Shown: positions 1 through 7,533, counted from the first letter of the stretch. The stretch: DNA of 12,226 nucleotides from an uncultured Collinsella sp. (GCA_900757705.1 CAAEOW010000120.1:1-12226), one strand, 5' to 3'. Notes: a model not told the origin generated them from the letters alone. Program-made: numbers and translations.

Positions 1-3
1 CCC

Positions 4-17
4 TTTTTTGCGTTTTA
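4..17 (+). terminator. T-rich tail of a probable upstream terminator (partial)
   Basis: The window opens with CCC followed by six T, then GCG and four more T. This looks like the U-tract of a rho-independent terminator belonging to a gene to the left. The stem would lie outside the window, so only the tail is seen and the call is an inference. Confidence 0.3.
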
Positions 18-77
18 TAAAGAGCTGTAATACAAGAACTCGCCTTCTTTTAGCTTGTCTTACTGTTTGGCTGTATT

Positions 78-108
78 TTGAGTCCTTCTTTTGTATTTGC
101 GCGATAAT
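78..108 (+). promoter_or_regulatory. Candidate promoter for coaE operon
   Basis: GATAAT at 103-108 matches the -10 consensus at five of six positions, and TTGAGT at 78-83 resembles a -35 element. The spacer is 19 bases, longer than ideal. The surrounding 130 bases are distinctly AT-rich compared with the genes, as expected for a promoter region, and the element lies about 30 bases before the coaE start. The assignment is by eye only. Confidence 0.3.
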
Positions 109-136
109 AACTCCCATTGGCGTTAGGGAGGACTTG

Positions 137-778
137 ATGTTTACCGTTTTTGTCTTGGGCAATATTGCTTCGGGTAAGTCGACTGCCTGCCGCTATCTCG
201 AATCTCATGGCGCCATGCTTATCGATCTGGACGAGCTTGCCAAATCGCTGTATGTGCCAGGCTCCGATATCGTCAATGCCCTCGCGGAAGAATTTGGCTG
301 GGATATTTTGGATGAGGAGGGCGGCATTCGCCGCAGCATCCTCGCTTCTCGAGCTTTCGCTTCTCCTGATTCGGTCGCACGGCTCAATGACCTTGTGCAC
401 CCCGTTCTCATTGAACAGCTTTCGCTTAGGATTCTCGATCCGGTTTGTTGTACGGTTTCGTCCCCCCGTTATCCCTTTGCGGTTGTCGAGGTTTCTGCCC
501 CGACTGGTTTTGAGGATGCTTTTGGCCTGGCTGATGAAATTCTGGTTATCAGTGCTCCTTTGGCAGTTCGTCGCGAGCGTGCCATTCATCGTGGTATGGA
601 GTCCTCTGATTTTGATGCTCGCTCTGCATGCCAACCTGATGAGGCTTCGCTTTGCAATCTCGCTACGACGGTAATCGATAATGCGGGAGGCGATAATTCG
701 CTCTTTGAACAACTGGACGCATGGCTTGTGCGCCATGGCTTCGGGGATGTAACGGATAAGGAGGAGGCCGATGCCTAA
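137..778 (+). CDS. coaE: Dephospho-CoA kinase
   Basis: Predicted cytoplasmic kinase (213 aa) for the last step of coenzyme A synthesis, the ATP-dependent phosphorylation of the ribose 3'-OH of dephospho-CoA. The P-loop GNIASGKS is at residues 8-15, an IDLD variant of the family's IDAD substrate motif is at 29-32, LN...HP (83-89) follows, and VIDNAG (179-184) matches the family's C-terminal ADxVIDN region. The start at 137 is chosen because AGGGAGG (125-131) sits 5 bases before it and the protein begins directly at the beta-strand leading into the P-loop. The frame stays open 43 codons upstream, but that part has no family match. The sequence is divergent in the middle: the usual PLLxE segment is not recognisable, being replaced around 113-124, and Ala replaces Asp in the ADxVIDN motif. 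The tail DKEEADA is acidic and its codons carry the next gene's Shine-Dalgarno. First gene of a probable operon with the transglycosylase and uvrB. T-ending codons look more frequent than in uvrB or uvrA. Confidence 0.88.
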   Translation: MFTVFVLGNIASGKSTACRYLESHGAMLIDLDELAKSLYVPGSDIVNALAEEFGWDILDEEGGIRRSILASRAFASPDSVARLNDLVHPVLIEQLSLRILDPVCCTVSSPRYPFAVVEVSAPTGFEDAFGLADEILVISAPLAVRRERAIHRGMESSDFDARSACQPDEASLCNLATTVIDNAGGDNSLFEQLDAWLVRHGFGDVTDKEEADA

Positions 779-1352
779 GACACGTTTCTTTACGTGGTAT
801 CGCGTTGCGCCACTTGCCGTTGTGCTCGTCTTCGGCTTTATTTCGCTCGTCTACTCGTATGCTCCTGCCGCCTTCTTTAAGCCTTTGTATCCAATTGACT
901 ACGAGGCGTATGTAAAGCAATCGAGCATTTCGCACAATCTTGATCCATATCTGGTGTGTGCTGTCATAAAGTCGGAATCGAATTGGGATCCCGAGGCTGA
1001 GTCGAATCAAGGCGCTCGGGGATTGATGCAGCTGATGCCCGAGACTGCCCAGGATATGATTGCCAAGGGTCTTGTCGATGGTAGCGAGTATTCCGCCGAC
1101 AACCTTAACGATCCCGCTACGAACATCGAGTTTGGCTGTGCGTATCTTTCGTATCTTCTAACGTATTTTAACGGGTCGACTGACAGCGCCATTGCCGCCT
1201 ATAACGCCGGCATGGGCAATGTCGACGGATGGGCGCAGCAGAGCACGTCGCTTCATAATGCAATCACCTTTCCCGAGACGCAGGCGTATCTGATTCGTGT
1301 CAATAATGCCTGGGTTCGCTACAAGACCCTCTATCCCGATCGGTTCGTATAG
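771..1352 (+). CDS. Membrane-anchored lytic transglycosylase (SLT/GH23 domain)
   Basis: Predicted peptidoglycan lytic transglycosylase, 193 aa, cleaving the MurNAc-GlcNAc bond with formation of 1,6-anhydro-MurNAc outside the membrane. A short basic N-terminus precedes one hydrophobic segment at about residues 12-29 (membrane anchor or uncleaved signal). The SLT domain fills the rest: the catalytic-Glu motif KSESNWDP (67-74) with Glu69, GARGLMQLMPETA (81-93), AAYNAGMGNV (142-151) and FPETQAYL (168-175). These are the standard order and spacing for the Slt family 1 domain. It is a minimal version, with no LysM or other wall-binding domain. The ATG at 771 overlaps the last 8 bases of coaE, and a strong AAGGAGG (758-764) lies 6 bases before it, so translation is probably coupled to coaE. 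uvrB follows 51 bases later. The function call is sure; its physiological role (wall turnover, secretion-system assembly, spore or division role) cannot be told from the sequence. Confidence 0.9.
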   Translation: MPKTRFFTWYRVAPLAVVLVFGFISLVYSYAPAAFFKPLYPIDYEAYVKQSSISHNLDPYLVCAVIKSESNWDPEAESNQGARGLMQLMPETAQDMIAKGLVDGSEYSADNLNDPATNIEFGCAYLSYLLTYFNGSTDSAIAAYNAGMGNVDGWAQQSTSLHNAITFPETQAYLIRVNNAWVRYKTLYPDRFV

Positions 1353-1372
1353 GACTATGCCTGCCGCCTGCG

Positions 1373-1378
1373 TATACT
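1373..1378 (+). promoter_or_regulatory. -10-like TATACT before uvrB
   Basis: TATACT lies about 25 bases before the uvrB ATG in the 51-base gap after the transglycosylase. Seventeen bases upstream is TAGGAC, a poor -35. It may be an internal promoter letting uvrB be expressed apart from coaE, but evidence is weak. No LexA-like dyad was found here. Confidence 0.2.
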
Positions 1379-1403
1379 GCAGATATATGAGTTAGGAGTA
1401 TCC

Positions 1404-3644
1404 ATGGCGGAATTTGAAGTTGAGCGTGTTGGAGGAGAGCTCAAACGTTTTGGCGTTGAGGGCTCTGAGGTGCCGTTTGAGGTCGTGTCTCCATACGAGC
1501 CCGCTGGTTCCCAGCCTAAGGCCATTGAGTCGCTTGTGCAGGGTGTGAGGGACGGAGATCGCTATCAGGTTTTGCTGGGCGTGACTGGTTCGGGCAAGAC
1601 CTTCACGATGGCTAAGACTATTGAGGCCCTGGGGAAGCCGACGCTGGTCATGGCTCCCAATAAAACGCTCGCCGCTCAGCTTGCGAGCGAGCTCAAAGAG
1701 TTCTTTCCCAACAACGCTGTGGTCTACTTTGTCTCGTACTACGACTACTATCAGCCCGAGGCGTATGTGCCGCAAAGCGATACATATATCGAGAAAGACT
1801 CCTCGATTAACGAAGAGGTCGAGATGCTGCGCCATCAGGCGACCGCGTCACTGCTCTCTCGACGCGATGTGATCGTTGTCGCATCGGTCTCGTGTATCTA
1901 TGGCATTGGCTCTCCTGAGGACTATGCGGGTCTGGCTCCAAACGTCGACAAGAAGGTGCCGCTCGAGCGCGATGACTTTATCCATGCGCTTATCGACATT
2001 CAATATGATCGCAATGACTATGACCTGGCTCGCGGCACGTTCCGCGTGCGCGGCGATGTCGTCGACGTGTATCCGCCTTATGCCGAGCATCCGTTGCGGT
2101 TTGAGTTCTTTGGCGACGAGGTCGAGCTGATTGCCGAGATCGATGAGGTTACCGGTGAGATGCTTCGTGAGTACGAGGCCATCCCCGTATGGCCGGCATC
2201 GCACTACGTGACCGAGAAGCCGAAGGTCAAGGCGGCTCTGAAATCGATCAGCGAAGAGTGCGAGAAGCGCGTGGCGGAGCTCAAGGCGACTGATAAGCTG
2301 CTCGAGGCGCAGCGTCTGCAGCAGCGCACCGATTATGATCTTGAGATGCTCGAGACGATGGGTTTTTGCAACGGCATCGAGAACTACTCGCGTCATCTGG
2401 ACGGTCGCAAGCCGGGTGAGCCGCCGTTTACCCTAATCGATTACTTTCCCAAGGATATGCTCTGCATCATCGATGAGAGCCATGTGACGGTGCCGCAGAT
2501 TCGCGGCATGCACGAAGGTGACCGCTCGCGTAAGGTGACGCTGGTGGAGCATGGTTTTCGCCTTCCATCGGCACTCGATAACCGCCCGCTTCGTTTCGAT
2601 GAGTTTGAGGCAAGGATACCCCAGTTTATCTATGTTTCGGCCACACCGGGCGACTACGAGCTGCGGGTGAGCCAAAACGACGTTGAGCAGATTATTCGTC
2701 CAACCGGTCTGCTCGACCCCAAGATCGATGTGCGTCCGGTTCGTGGGCAGATTGACGATCTTGAGGACGAGATTCGCGAGCGCGTTGCCCGCAAGGAGCG
2801 CGTGCTGGTGACCACGCTCACCAAGCGCATGGCCGAGGACCTGACCGACCATCTGCTTGATGCCGGCATTAAGGTCAATTACATGCACTCCGATACAGCG
2901 ACGATGGACCGTGTCGAGATCCTGCGAACGCTGCGCGAGGGCAAGATCGATGTTCTCGTTGGCATCAACCTGCTTCGCGAGGGCCTAGACCTTCCCGAGG
3001 TCTCACTGGTGGCAATTCTCGATGCCGATAAGGAAGGCTTCTTGCGCAACCGCCGTTCGCTGATTCAGACGATTGGCCGCGCGGCCCGTAACGCCGATGG
3101 CGAAGTCATCATGTATGCGGACGTTGTGACCGATTCGATGAAAGAGGCCATCGAGGAGACGCAGCGCCGCCGCGAGATTCAGATGGCATATAACGAAGAG
3201 CATGGCATTGTGCCCAAGACGGTGCGCAAGGCCATCAACGACATCTCAAGTTTTATTGCCGAGGCCGAAAAAACCGTGGGTTCCAAGGGACGCTCGAAGG
3301 GCGACTCTCTTGGCCATGGCGCATTCTATACGCCCGATGAGTTGGGCGAGGGTGGCGTGCCGGAAACGGTGGCGCCCGAGCAGACACTTGCGGAGCAGTT
3401 GGAAGAACTGCCGCATGACGAGCTTGTGCGGATCGTCGAAACCATGGAAGAGGATATGCGTAACGCTTCTGCCGCCATGGACTTTGAGGAGGCGGCGCGC
3501 CTGCGCGATGCCGTCGTTCAGATTCGGGCGATGCTCGAGGGTGCGTCTGAGGACGAGACGATTGAGCGCTTACGTTCGCAGGCCCGCAAGGGTTCCACGT
3601 TCGCATCGGGCAGAAGACGCCAGGGTGCACGGTTTAAGAAATAG
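1404..3644 (+). CDS. uvrB: UvrABC excinuclease subunit B
   Basis: Damage-verification helicase-like subunit of nucleotide excision repair: it is loaded by UvrA at lesions, then recruits UvrC for the incisions. Of 746 aa, the order is Walker A GVTGSGKT (59-66), the beta-hairpin region rich in Tyr (112-136, YYDYYQPEAYVPQSDTYI and following), Walker B with DESH (357-360), FIYVSATPG (408-416), the helicase C-terminal lobe with QTIGRAAR (555-562), and the UVR motif (about 672-710) that contacts UvrC. All signature motifs are intact. It is longer than the usual 660-690 aa because of about 25 extra N-terminal residues and an extended linker (about 620-668) before the UVR motif. The start is supported by AGGAG (1394-1398), 5 bases before ATG. 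Last gene of the probable coaE operon; a strong hairpin starts four bases after its stop. Confidence 0.98.
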   Translation: MAEFEVERVGGELKRFGVEGSEVPFEVVSPYEPAGSQPKAIESLVQGVRDGDRYQVLLGVTGSGKTFTMAKTIEALGKPTLVMAPNKTLAAQLASELKEFFPNNAVVYFVSYYDYYQPEAYVPQSDTYIEKDSSINEEVEMLRHQATASLLSRRDVIVVASVSCIYGIGSPEDYAGLAPNVDKKVPLERDDFIHALIDIQYDRNDYDLARGTFRVRGDVVDVYPPYAEHPLRFEFFGDEVELIAEIDEVTGEMLREYEAIPVWPASHYVTEKPKVKAALKSISEECEKRVAELKATDKLLEAQRLQQRTDYDLEMLETMGFCNGIENYSRHLDGRKPGEPPFTLIDYFPKDMLCIIDESHVTVPQIRGMHEGDRSRKVTLVEHGFRLPSALDNRPLRFDEFEARIPQFIYVSATPGDYELRVSQNDVEQIIRPTGLLDPKIDVRPVRGQIDDLEDEIRERVARKERVLVTTLTKRMAEDLTDHLLDAGIKVNYMHSDTATMDRVEILRTLREGKIDVLVGINLLREGLDLPEVSLVAILDADKEGFLRNRRSLIQTIGRAARNADGEVIMYADVVTDSMKEAIEETQRRREIQMAYNEEHGIVPKTVRKAINDISSFIAEAEKTVGSKGRSKGDSLGHGAFYTPDELGEGGVPETVAPEQTLAEQLEELPHDELVRIVETMEEDMRNASAAMDFEEAARLRDAVVQIRAMLEGASEDETIERLRSQARKGSTFASGRRRQGARFKK

Positions 3645-3647
3645 TGA

Positions 3648-3690
3648 ACAGGCCCCGAGTTCCCTGTGGAGCTTGGGGCCTGTGTCTTTT
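3648..3690 (+). terminator. Rho-independent terminator of uvrB, probably bidirectional
   Basis: Arms 3648-3663 and 3668-3683 pair over 16 positions, allowing two G-T wobbles, around the tetraloop CTGT. The outer nine pairs (ACAGGCCCC with GGGGCCTGT) are perfect. The + strand continues GTCTTTT (3684-3690). On the - strand the same stem is preceded by A-rich sequence and followed by TTCACTATTTCTT, so it can also serve the converging flavoprotein gene that stops at 3710. Confidence 0.85.
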
Positions 3691-3709
3691 GCGCGCTGGA
3701 ATTCGTGCG

Positions 3710-5350
3710 TTAGAGGTCTGCGATCAGGGCTTCGGCACAACGGATGCCGTCGGTGGCCGCGCTCATGATGCCGCCGGCATATCCAGCTCCCTCACCACAA
3801 GGATAGAGGCCCGGGGTCGACACGGCATGGCACGTTCGGTCTCGGGTGACAGTGACCGGTGAGCTCGAACGAGTCTCCACGCCGGTAAGAACGGCGTCGG
3901 GGCGGTCGTAGCCTCGTAGCTTTTTTCCGAGTAGGGGAAGTCCCAGGCGGAGCGACTCGACGATATGCTGCGGCAGGGCTTCGTCAATTGCCGTCCAGGT
4001 CACACCGAGCGGATAGGTGGGCTTTACCTTTCCGGGCGCCTTGCTGGCGCGTCCTGCGAGGAAATCTCCGACGAGCTGTGCCGGTGCGTTCCAATTGGAA
4101 CCGCCCAGGCGGTAGGCGGCCGCCTCGCAGGCGCGCTGGAGCTCGATGCCGGCGAGTGGGTCATCGTTGGGAAGGTCCTCTGGCGTGACGTTAACGAGCA
4201 GGGCGGCATTTGCATTGCGTCCGTCGCGGGCATTGAGACTGGCGCCGTTGACGCACAGGTGGCCCTGCTCGGAAGAGGCGGCGACAACCTGCCCGCCGGG
4301 GCACATGCAAAACGAGAACACGCTGCGGCCGTTGGGAAGATGGGCGACGAGCTTGTAAGGGGCTGCTCCGAGGGCAGGATGTCCCGCCGAGGCTCCGTAT
4401 TGGACTCGGTCGATGTCGCGCTGCGGATGCTCGATGCGAACGCCCATGGCAAAGGTCTTTTGTGCGAGGGCCACGTTGTGGCCCTTAAGGAGCTCAAAAA
4501 TATCGCGAGCAGAATGCCCGCAGGCGAGGATGAGGTGCTTTGTCTCGATTGGCTCGCAAGCGGCGTCTTGGGACGATTGGACATCAATACCGGTGATGGC
4601 GCCAGACGCGTCGATGCGAATGTCGACGAGCTTCGTTCGATAGCGGACGACACCTCCGAGCTGCTCGATGCGCTGGGATATAGCGGTGACGACCGTGGGA
4701 AGGATGTCGGAGCCAATGTGCGGCTTGGCATCCCACAGAATATCGCGGGGCGCGCCCGCCTCGACGAAGGTTTCGAGGATAAGGCGATGGGCGGGATTTT
4801 TGGTTCCCGTATTGAGTTTGCCGTCCGAGAAGGTTCCCGCGCCGCCCAGGCCAAACTGGATATTGCTCTCGGGGTCGAGGATGCGCTCCTTTAGAAAGAG
4901 GTCGATCGCCTGCGAGCGGCGAAATGCCGGGTCGCCGCGCTCGATGAGCAAGGGCTTAAGACCTGCTTCGGCGAGCGTAAGCGCAGCGAAAAGGCCGGCG
5001 CATCCGGCGCCGACAACGACAGGGCGTTCTTGAGGCGCATCGGAGGCGGGGGAGGGGAATGAAGGCTCATCGTCTTCTATCGCGCGTACGCGCGAACGGT
5101 CACGCTCGGCAACGCTGTCGACCGCTTCTCGCTCGAGGTGGGGACTAGTCAGCTCAACACGAAAGCTCAGGATAAAATGGACGTCTCGTTTTTTGCGAGC
5201 GTCGATTGACTTGCGGTGGAGCTCGATGGACTTGATCTCGGAGTCCTTGCAACGTAGGACGCGCTTGGCGACTCGCTTGCCAACAATGAGGCAGGCATTT
5301 TCATCGCCGGCTTCATCGAGCGACGCGTTGACTTGGGTGATTTCGATCAT
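3710..5350 (-). CDS. COG2509-type FAD-dependent dehydrogenase/oxidoreductase
   Basis: Predicted cytoplasmic FAD flavoprotein, 546 aa, of the uncharacterised FAD-dependent dehydrogenase group (COG2509); substrate unknown. The N-terminal about 70 residues form the small basic domain typical of this group, with KSIDARKKRDVHF (47-59). A linker rich in Ser, Pro and acidic residues follows (about 88-109). The Rossmann fold then begins at VVVGAGCAG (111-119) with ERG (137-139) as the end of the second strand that binds the adenosine ribose. FGLGGAGTFSDGKLNTG (166-182) and the C-terminal PCGEGAGYAGGIMSAATDG (517-535) are the remaining FAD-contacting signatures. Length fits the family. The ATG at 5348-5350 is chosen because AAGGAG (5357-5362) lies 6 bases upstream; a longer in-frame start at 5473 would run into the preceding gene and adds no family sequence. 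It ends 65 bases from uvrB, convergently. A terminator-like hairpin lies 18 bases before its start. Confidence 0.88.
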   Translation of the reverse strand: MIEITQVNASLDEAGDENACLIVGKRVAKRVLRCKDSEIKSIELHRKSIDARKKRDVHFILSFRVELTSPHLEREAVDSVAERDRSRVRAIEDDEPSFPSPASDAPQERPVVVGAGCAGLFAALTLAEAGLKPLLIERGDPAFRRSQAIDLFLKERILDPESNIQFGLGGAGTFSDGKLNTGTKNPAHRLILETFVEAGAPRDILWDAKPHIGSDILPTVVTAISQRIEQLGGVVRYRTKLVDIRIDASGAITGIDVQSSQDAACEPIETKHLILACGHSARDIFELLKGHNVALAQKTFAMGVRIEHPQRDIDRVQYGASAGHPALGAAPYKLVAHLPNGRSVFSFCMCPGGQVVAASSEQGHLCVNGASLNARDGRNANAALLVNVTPEDLPNDDPLAGIELQRACEAAAYRLGGSNWNAPAQLVGDFLAGRASKAPGKVKPTYPLGVTWTAIDEALPQHIVESLRLGLPLLGKKLRGYDRPDAVLTGVETRSSSPVTVTRDRTCHAVSTPGLYPCGEGAGYAGGIMSAATDGIRCAEALIADL

Positions 5351-5368
5351 CGAGGTCTCCTTAGAGGC

Positions 5369-5400
5369 AAGAAAGAGGCCGTCCGGTATCCCAGACGGCC
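5369..5400 (-). terminator. Terminator-like hairpin between the two flavoprotein genes
   Basis: Read on the - strand, arms of ten bases (5391-5400 and 5377-5386; GGCCGTCTGG with CCGGACGGCC, one T-G wobble) close the loop GATA and are followed by TCTTTCTT. It lies just after the HI0933-family gene. The T-tract is interrupted by C, so release may be partial. The downstream ATG is only 18 bases beyond it. Confidence 0.7.
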
Positions 5401-5414
5401 CGAATGTGTTTTTG

Positions 5415-5420
5415 ATTATA
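5415..5420 (-). promoter_or_regulatory. Consensus -10 hexamer before the COG2509-type gene
   Basis: On the - strand the bases read TATAAT, a perfect -10 hexamer, located 65 bases before the COG2509-type start and upstream of the terminator-like hairpin. At 16-19 base spacing no good -35 is seen (AAGCAG or neighbours), so it may be a chance match or a weak promoter. Confidence 0.3.
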
Positions 5421-5430
5421 GACTGCGCGG

Positions 5431-6702
5431 CTACAGGCTGCTTGCAGCGCGAATGCCCGAGATCCAGGCCCACGCAAGGTTAAAGCCTCCGCAATCGGCG
5501 TCGATGTCGAGCGCTTCACCGCAAACGTAAAGCGGAGCGTCGACAACGCTGCGCGCGCGTAGGCTGGGTGTTGAGATACTCTTGACAGATACGCCACCAC
5601 GCGTGACCTGCGCTGAGCGCTCCTCGGCTGTTCCCTCGACGAGCAACTTAAAGTGCTTGAGGATCGAGACCAGGTGGATGACATCGTTGGAGCCTGGATG
5701 GCACTGCTCGAACGCTGTGCAGACGACGCGGGAGAGTTGCGGGGCGAGCGTGCCGTCGAGCCAACGGGGATCGCGGGGTGAAAAGTCACCGAACAGCTCA
5801 ACGCGCCGGTTGAGGATATCGAGCAACTCGTCTTTGGAGAGGTCGGGGAAAACGTCGAGCAGGATCGTATCGCCGTGCTGGATACGACGAGAGAGGTTGA
5901 AGACAGCGACACCCGAGATACCGAAGGTTCGAAACAGCACTTCACCGTCTTCGTGCCAGAGCTCATTATGATTGCGGGCGAGCGTCAAGCGGGCACGGAC
6001 GCGCAGGCCATCCAACGTCTTGAATGCCGTCCGATCGCCAACGACCGTTGCCGATACGGGGCAGAGGATGGGGCGCAGCGAAGTGAGGGGGAGGCTAAAC
6101 GTATCGGCGATACCGGTGGGGTTGCCGCCCGTGGCGATAATTACGGCATGTGCCTGCAGGGCCTCGTTCTTGCGAGGGACATCGGCGAGCGCTTTCCGAA
6201 GCGAGCGGAGCTCCGATTTTCGGTCGTCGTGCTTTTTTGCCTTGAGTGCCCGCGCTGGACGGTCTATTTGGAGTGCCCAGCCTTCGGAAGCTTTGTGCGC
6301 CGAGGCAACGTTGGCTCCGCAGATTAAGGTGATACCTAGGCGGTCGCAAACGCTGAGAAGCGCGTCGCGCACCGATTCGGCGCGAAGGGAGCGCGGGTAC
6401 AGCCGGCCTTCCTCGGAGGTTGTCATGATGCCCAGCGAGGAGAAGAAACCCATAAGCTCTTGTTCGGGCTGGGGGCCCATGACGGATTCGACGAATGCGG
6501 GGTGGTTATACCGCTGAGGATCAATCGATTCGTTGGAGAGGTTGCAACGGCCGTTACCGGTCGCAAGGAGCTTGAGGCCGCAGGCGACATCGCGCTCAAC
6601 GATGCAGACGCTTTTGCCAGCGCGTGCGGCCGTAATGGCGGCGGCGAGGCCTGAAGCCCCGCCGCCGATTACCAAGACGTCATAGAGGGCGCTCGCGTTC
6701 AC
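5431..6702 (-). CDS. HI0933/YhiN-family FAD flavoprotein
   Basis: Predicted cytoplasmic FAD-binding oxidoreductase, 423 aa, of the HI0933-like family (COG2081; also annotated aminoacetone oxidase family or BaiN/RdsA-like). Substrate unknown. Rossmann glycine motif IGGGASGLAAA is at residues 12-22 and ERD (36-38) ends the second strand. The family signature TGNGRCNLSN (48-57) is intact, followed by EEGRLYPRS (98-106), an ATGG FAD contact (190-193), FRTFGISGVAVFNLS (257-271), TRGGVSVKSI (367-376) and the C-terminal GEALDIDADCGGFNLAWAW (395-413). A charged Lys/Arg-rich stretch at about 148-182 is less conserved. The start is GTG at 6700-6702, immediately after the mrp TAA with no spacer, so translation is likely coupled to mrp; only a weak GAGG is available as a ribosome site. 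A hairpin terminator follows the stop. Confidence 0.92.
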   Translation of the reverse strand: MNASALYDVLVIGGGASGLAAAITAARAGKSVCIVERDVACGLKLLATGNGRCNLSNESIDPQRYNHPAFVESVMGPQPEQELMGFFSSLGIMTTSEEGRLYPRSLRAESVRDALLSVCDRLGITLICGANVASAHKASEGWALQIDRPARALKAKKHDDRKSELRSLRKALADVPRKNEALQAHAVIIATGGNPTGIADTFSLPLTSLRPILCPVSATVVGDRTAFKTLDGLRVRARLTLARNHNELWHEDGEVLFRTFGISGVAVFNLSRRIQHGDTILLDVFPDLSKDELLDILNRRVELFGDFSPRDPRWLDGTLAPQLSRVVCTAFEQCHPGSNDVIHLVSILKHFKLLVEGTAEERSAQVTRGGVSVKSISTPSLRARSVVDAPLYVCGEALDIDADCGGFNLAWAWISGIRAASSL

Positions 6703-7533
6703 TTAGGCCTCGTCGGTCTCGTGCGGGGTAATAGCCTCGACGGCAGAGACTGCCTTGGGCAACATGCCATCGGGCAGCGCGGTCTCGACCTCGCCCTTAT
6801 CGCAGGCCTCGGCGAGTGCCGGATTAATGGGAAGCTGGCCCAAGATGTCGAGGTTATAGCGCTCTGCGACCTCGGGGAGCTTGCTCTTGCCAAAGACCTC
6901 GATCTTCTTGCCGCAGTCGGGGCACTCAATATAGCTCATGTTCTCGACAATGCCCAGAATGGGGACGTTCATCTTCTCGGCCATGTTGACCGCCTTGGCG
7001 ACGATCATCGAGACCAGATCCTGCGGGCTCGTGACGATGACGATGCCGTCGACCGGCAGCGACTGGAAGACGGTGAGCGCGACGTCGCCTGTTCCCGGAG
7101 GCATGTCGACCAGTAGGTAGTCGATGGGGCCCCACGAGGTCTCGCTCCAGAACTGCCTAATGGCGCCTGCGATGACCGGACCGCGCCAAAGGACGGGGTC
7201 GGTCTCGTTTTGGAGCAGCAGGTTGGAGCTCATGACCTTGACGCCGTGCTCGGAGATTTCGGGCAGCATAAGGTTGCCAAGGGCATGGACGTGGCGTCCA
7301 CTCATACCGAACATCTTGGGGATAGAGGGACCGGTGATGTCGGCATCGAGGACGCCGACCTTGTGGCCGTGACGGGCAAGCTCGGTGGCGATGGCGCCGG
7401 TGACAAATGACTTGCCGACACCGCCCTTGCCGGAAAGCACGGCGATGACGCGCTTGACCTCGGACAGCGTGTTCTCCTCAAATTGCGACGGCGACGTTTG
7501 TCCGCCGGCGGCCTGTGCGTGTTCGCAACCCAT
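6703..7533 (-). CDS. mrp: Mrp/NBP35-family Fe-S cluster carrier ATPase
   Basis: Cytosolic P-loop ATPase (276 aa) that binds and transfers Fe-S clusters to apoproteins. The deviant Walker A SGKGGVGKS is at residues 34-42, the switch-I-like DADITGPS at 63-70, and Walker B LLVDMPPGTGD at 140-150. The CPDC motif (204-207) is the CxxC expected to hold the bridging 4Fe-4S cluster of the dimer. ENMSYIECPDCG (197-208) is typical of the family. The N-terminus MGCEH carries another Cys and His before the ATPase core. The ATG at 7531-7533 has AAAGGAG (7540-7546) 6 bases upstream. A longer in-frame start at 7590 would fall within the predicted -10 element and is rejected. First gene of a run with the HI0933-family flavoprotein directly behind it, suggesting a shared link to redox cofactor enzymes (inference). 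Confidence 0.95.
   Translation of the reverse strand: MGCEHAQAAGGQTSPSQFEENTLSEVKRVIAVLSGKGGVGKSFVTGAIATELARHGHKVGVLDADITGPSIPKMFGMSGRHVHALGNLMLPEISEHGVKVMSSNLLLQNETDPVLWRGPVIAGAIRQFWSETSWGPIDYLLVDMPPGTGDVALTVFQSLPVDGIVIVTSPQDLVSMIVAKAVNMAEKMNVPILGIVENMSYIECPDCGKKIEVFGKSKLPEVAERYNLDILGQLPINPALAEACDKGEVETALPDGMLPKAVSAVEAITPHETDEA

Noticed and set aside
8..136. 43-residue N-terminal extension of CoaE with a hydrophobic, signal-like stretch
   Set aside because: It runs through the AT-rich leader and candidate promoter, has no match to the CoaE fold, and the ATG at 137 has a far better ribosome site.
50..736. A 228-codon - strand open frame opposite coaE
   Set aside because: The coaE reading has a P-loop, family motifs and a ribosome site; the antisense product has low-complexity basic composition and no motif.
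1330..1403. LexA-like box before uvrB
   Set aside because: Only a half-site-like GTTCG was found at the end of the transglycosylase gene, with no matching second half at the proper spacing.
3965..4894. A 309-codon + strand open frame inside the COG2509-type gene
   Set aside because: It lies entirely antisense to a well-supported flavoprotein, shows no domain motif and has no good ribosome site. Long antisense frames are common in GC-rich coding DNA.
5431..6702. Identification of the HI0933-family gene as bile-acid BaiN
   Set aside because: The family resemblance is real, but no other bai-type gene is in the window and the family is broad; a bile-acid role cannot be supported.
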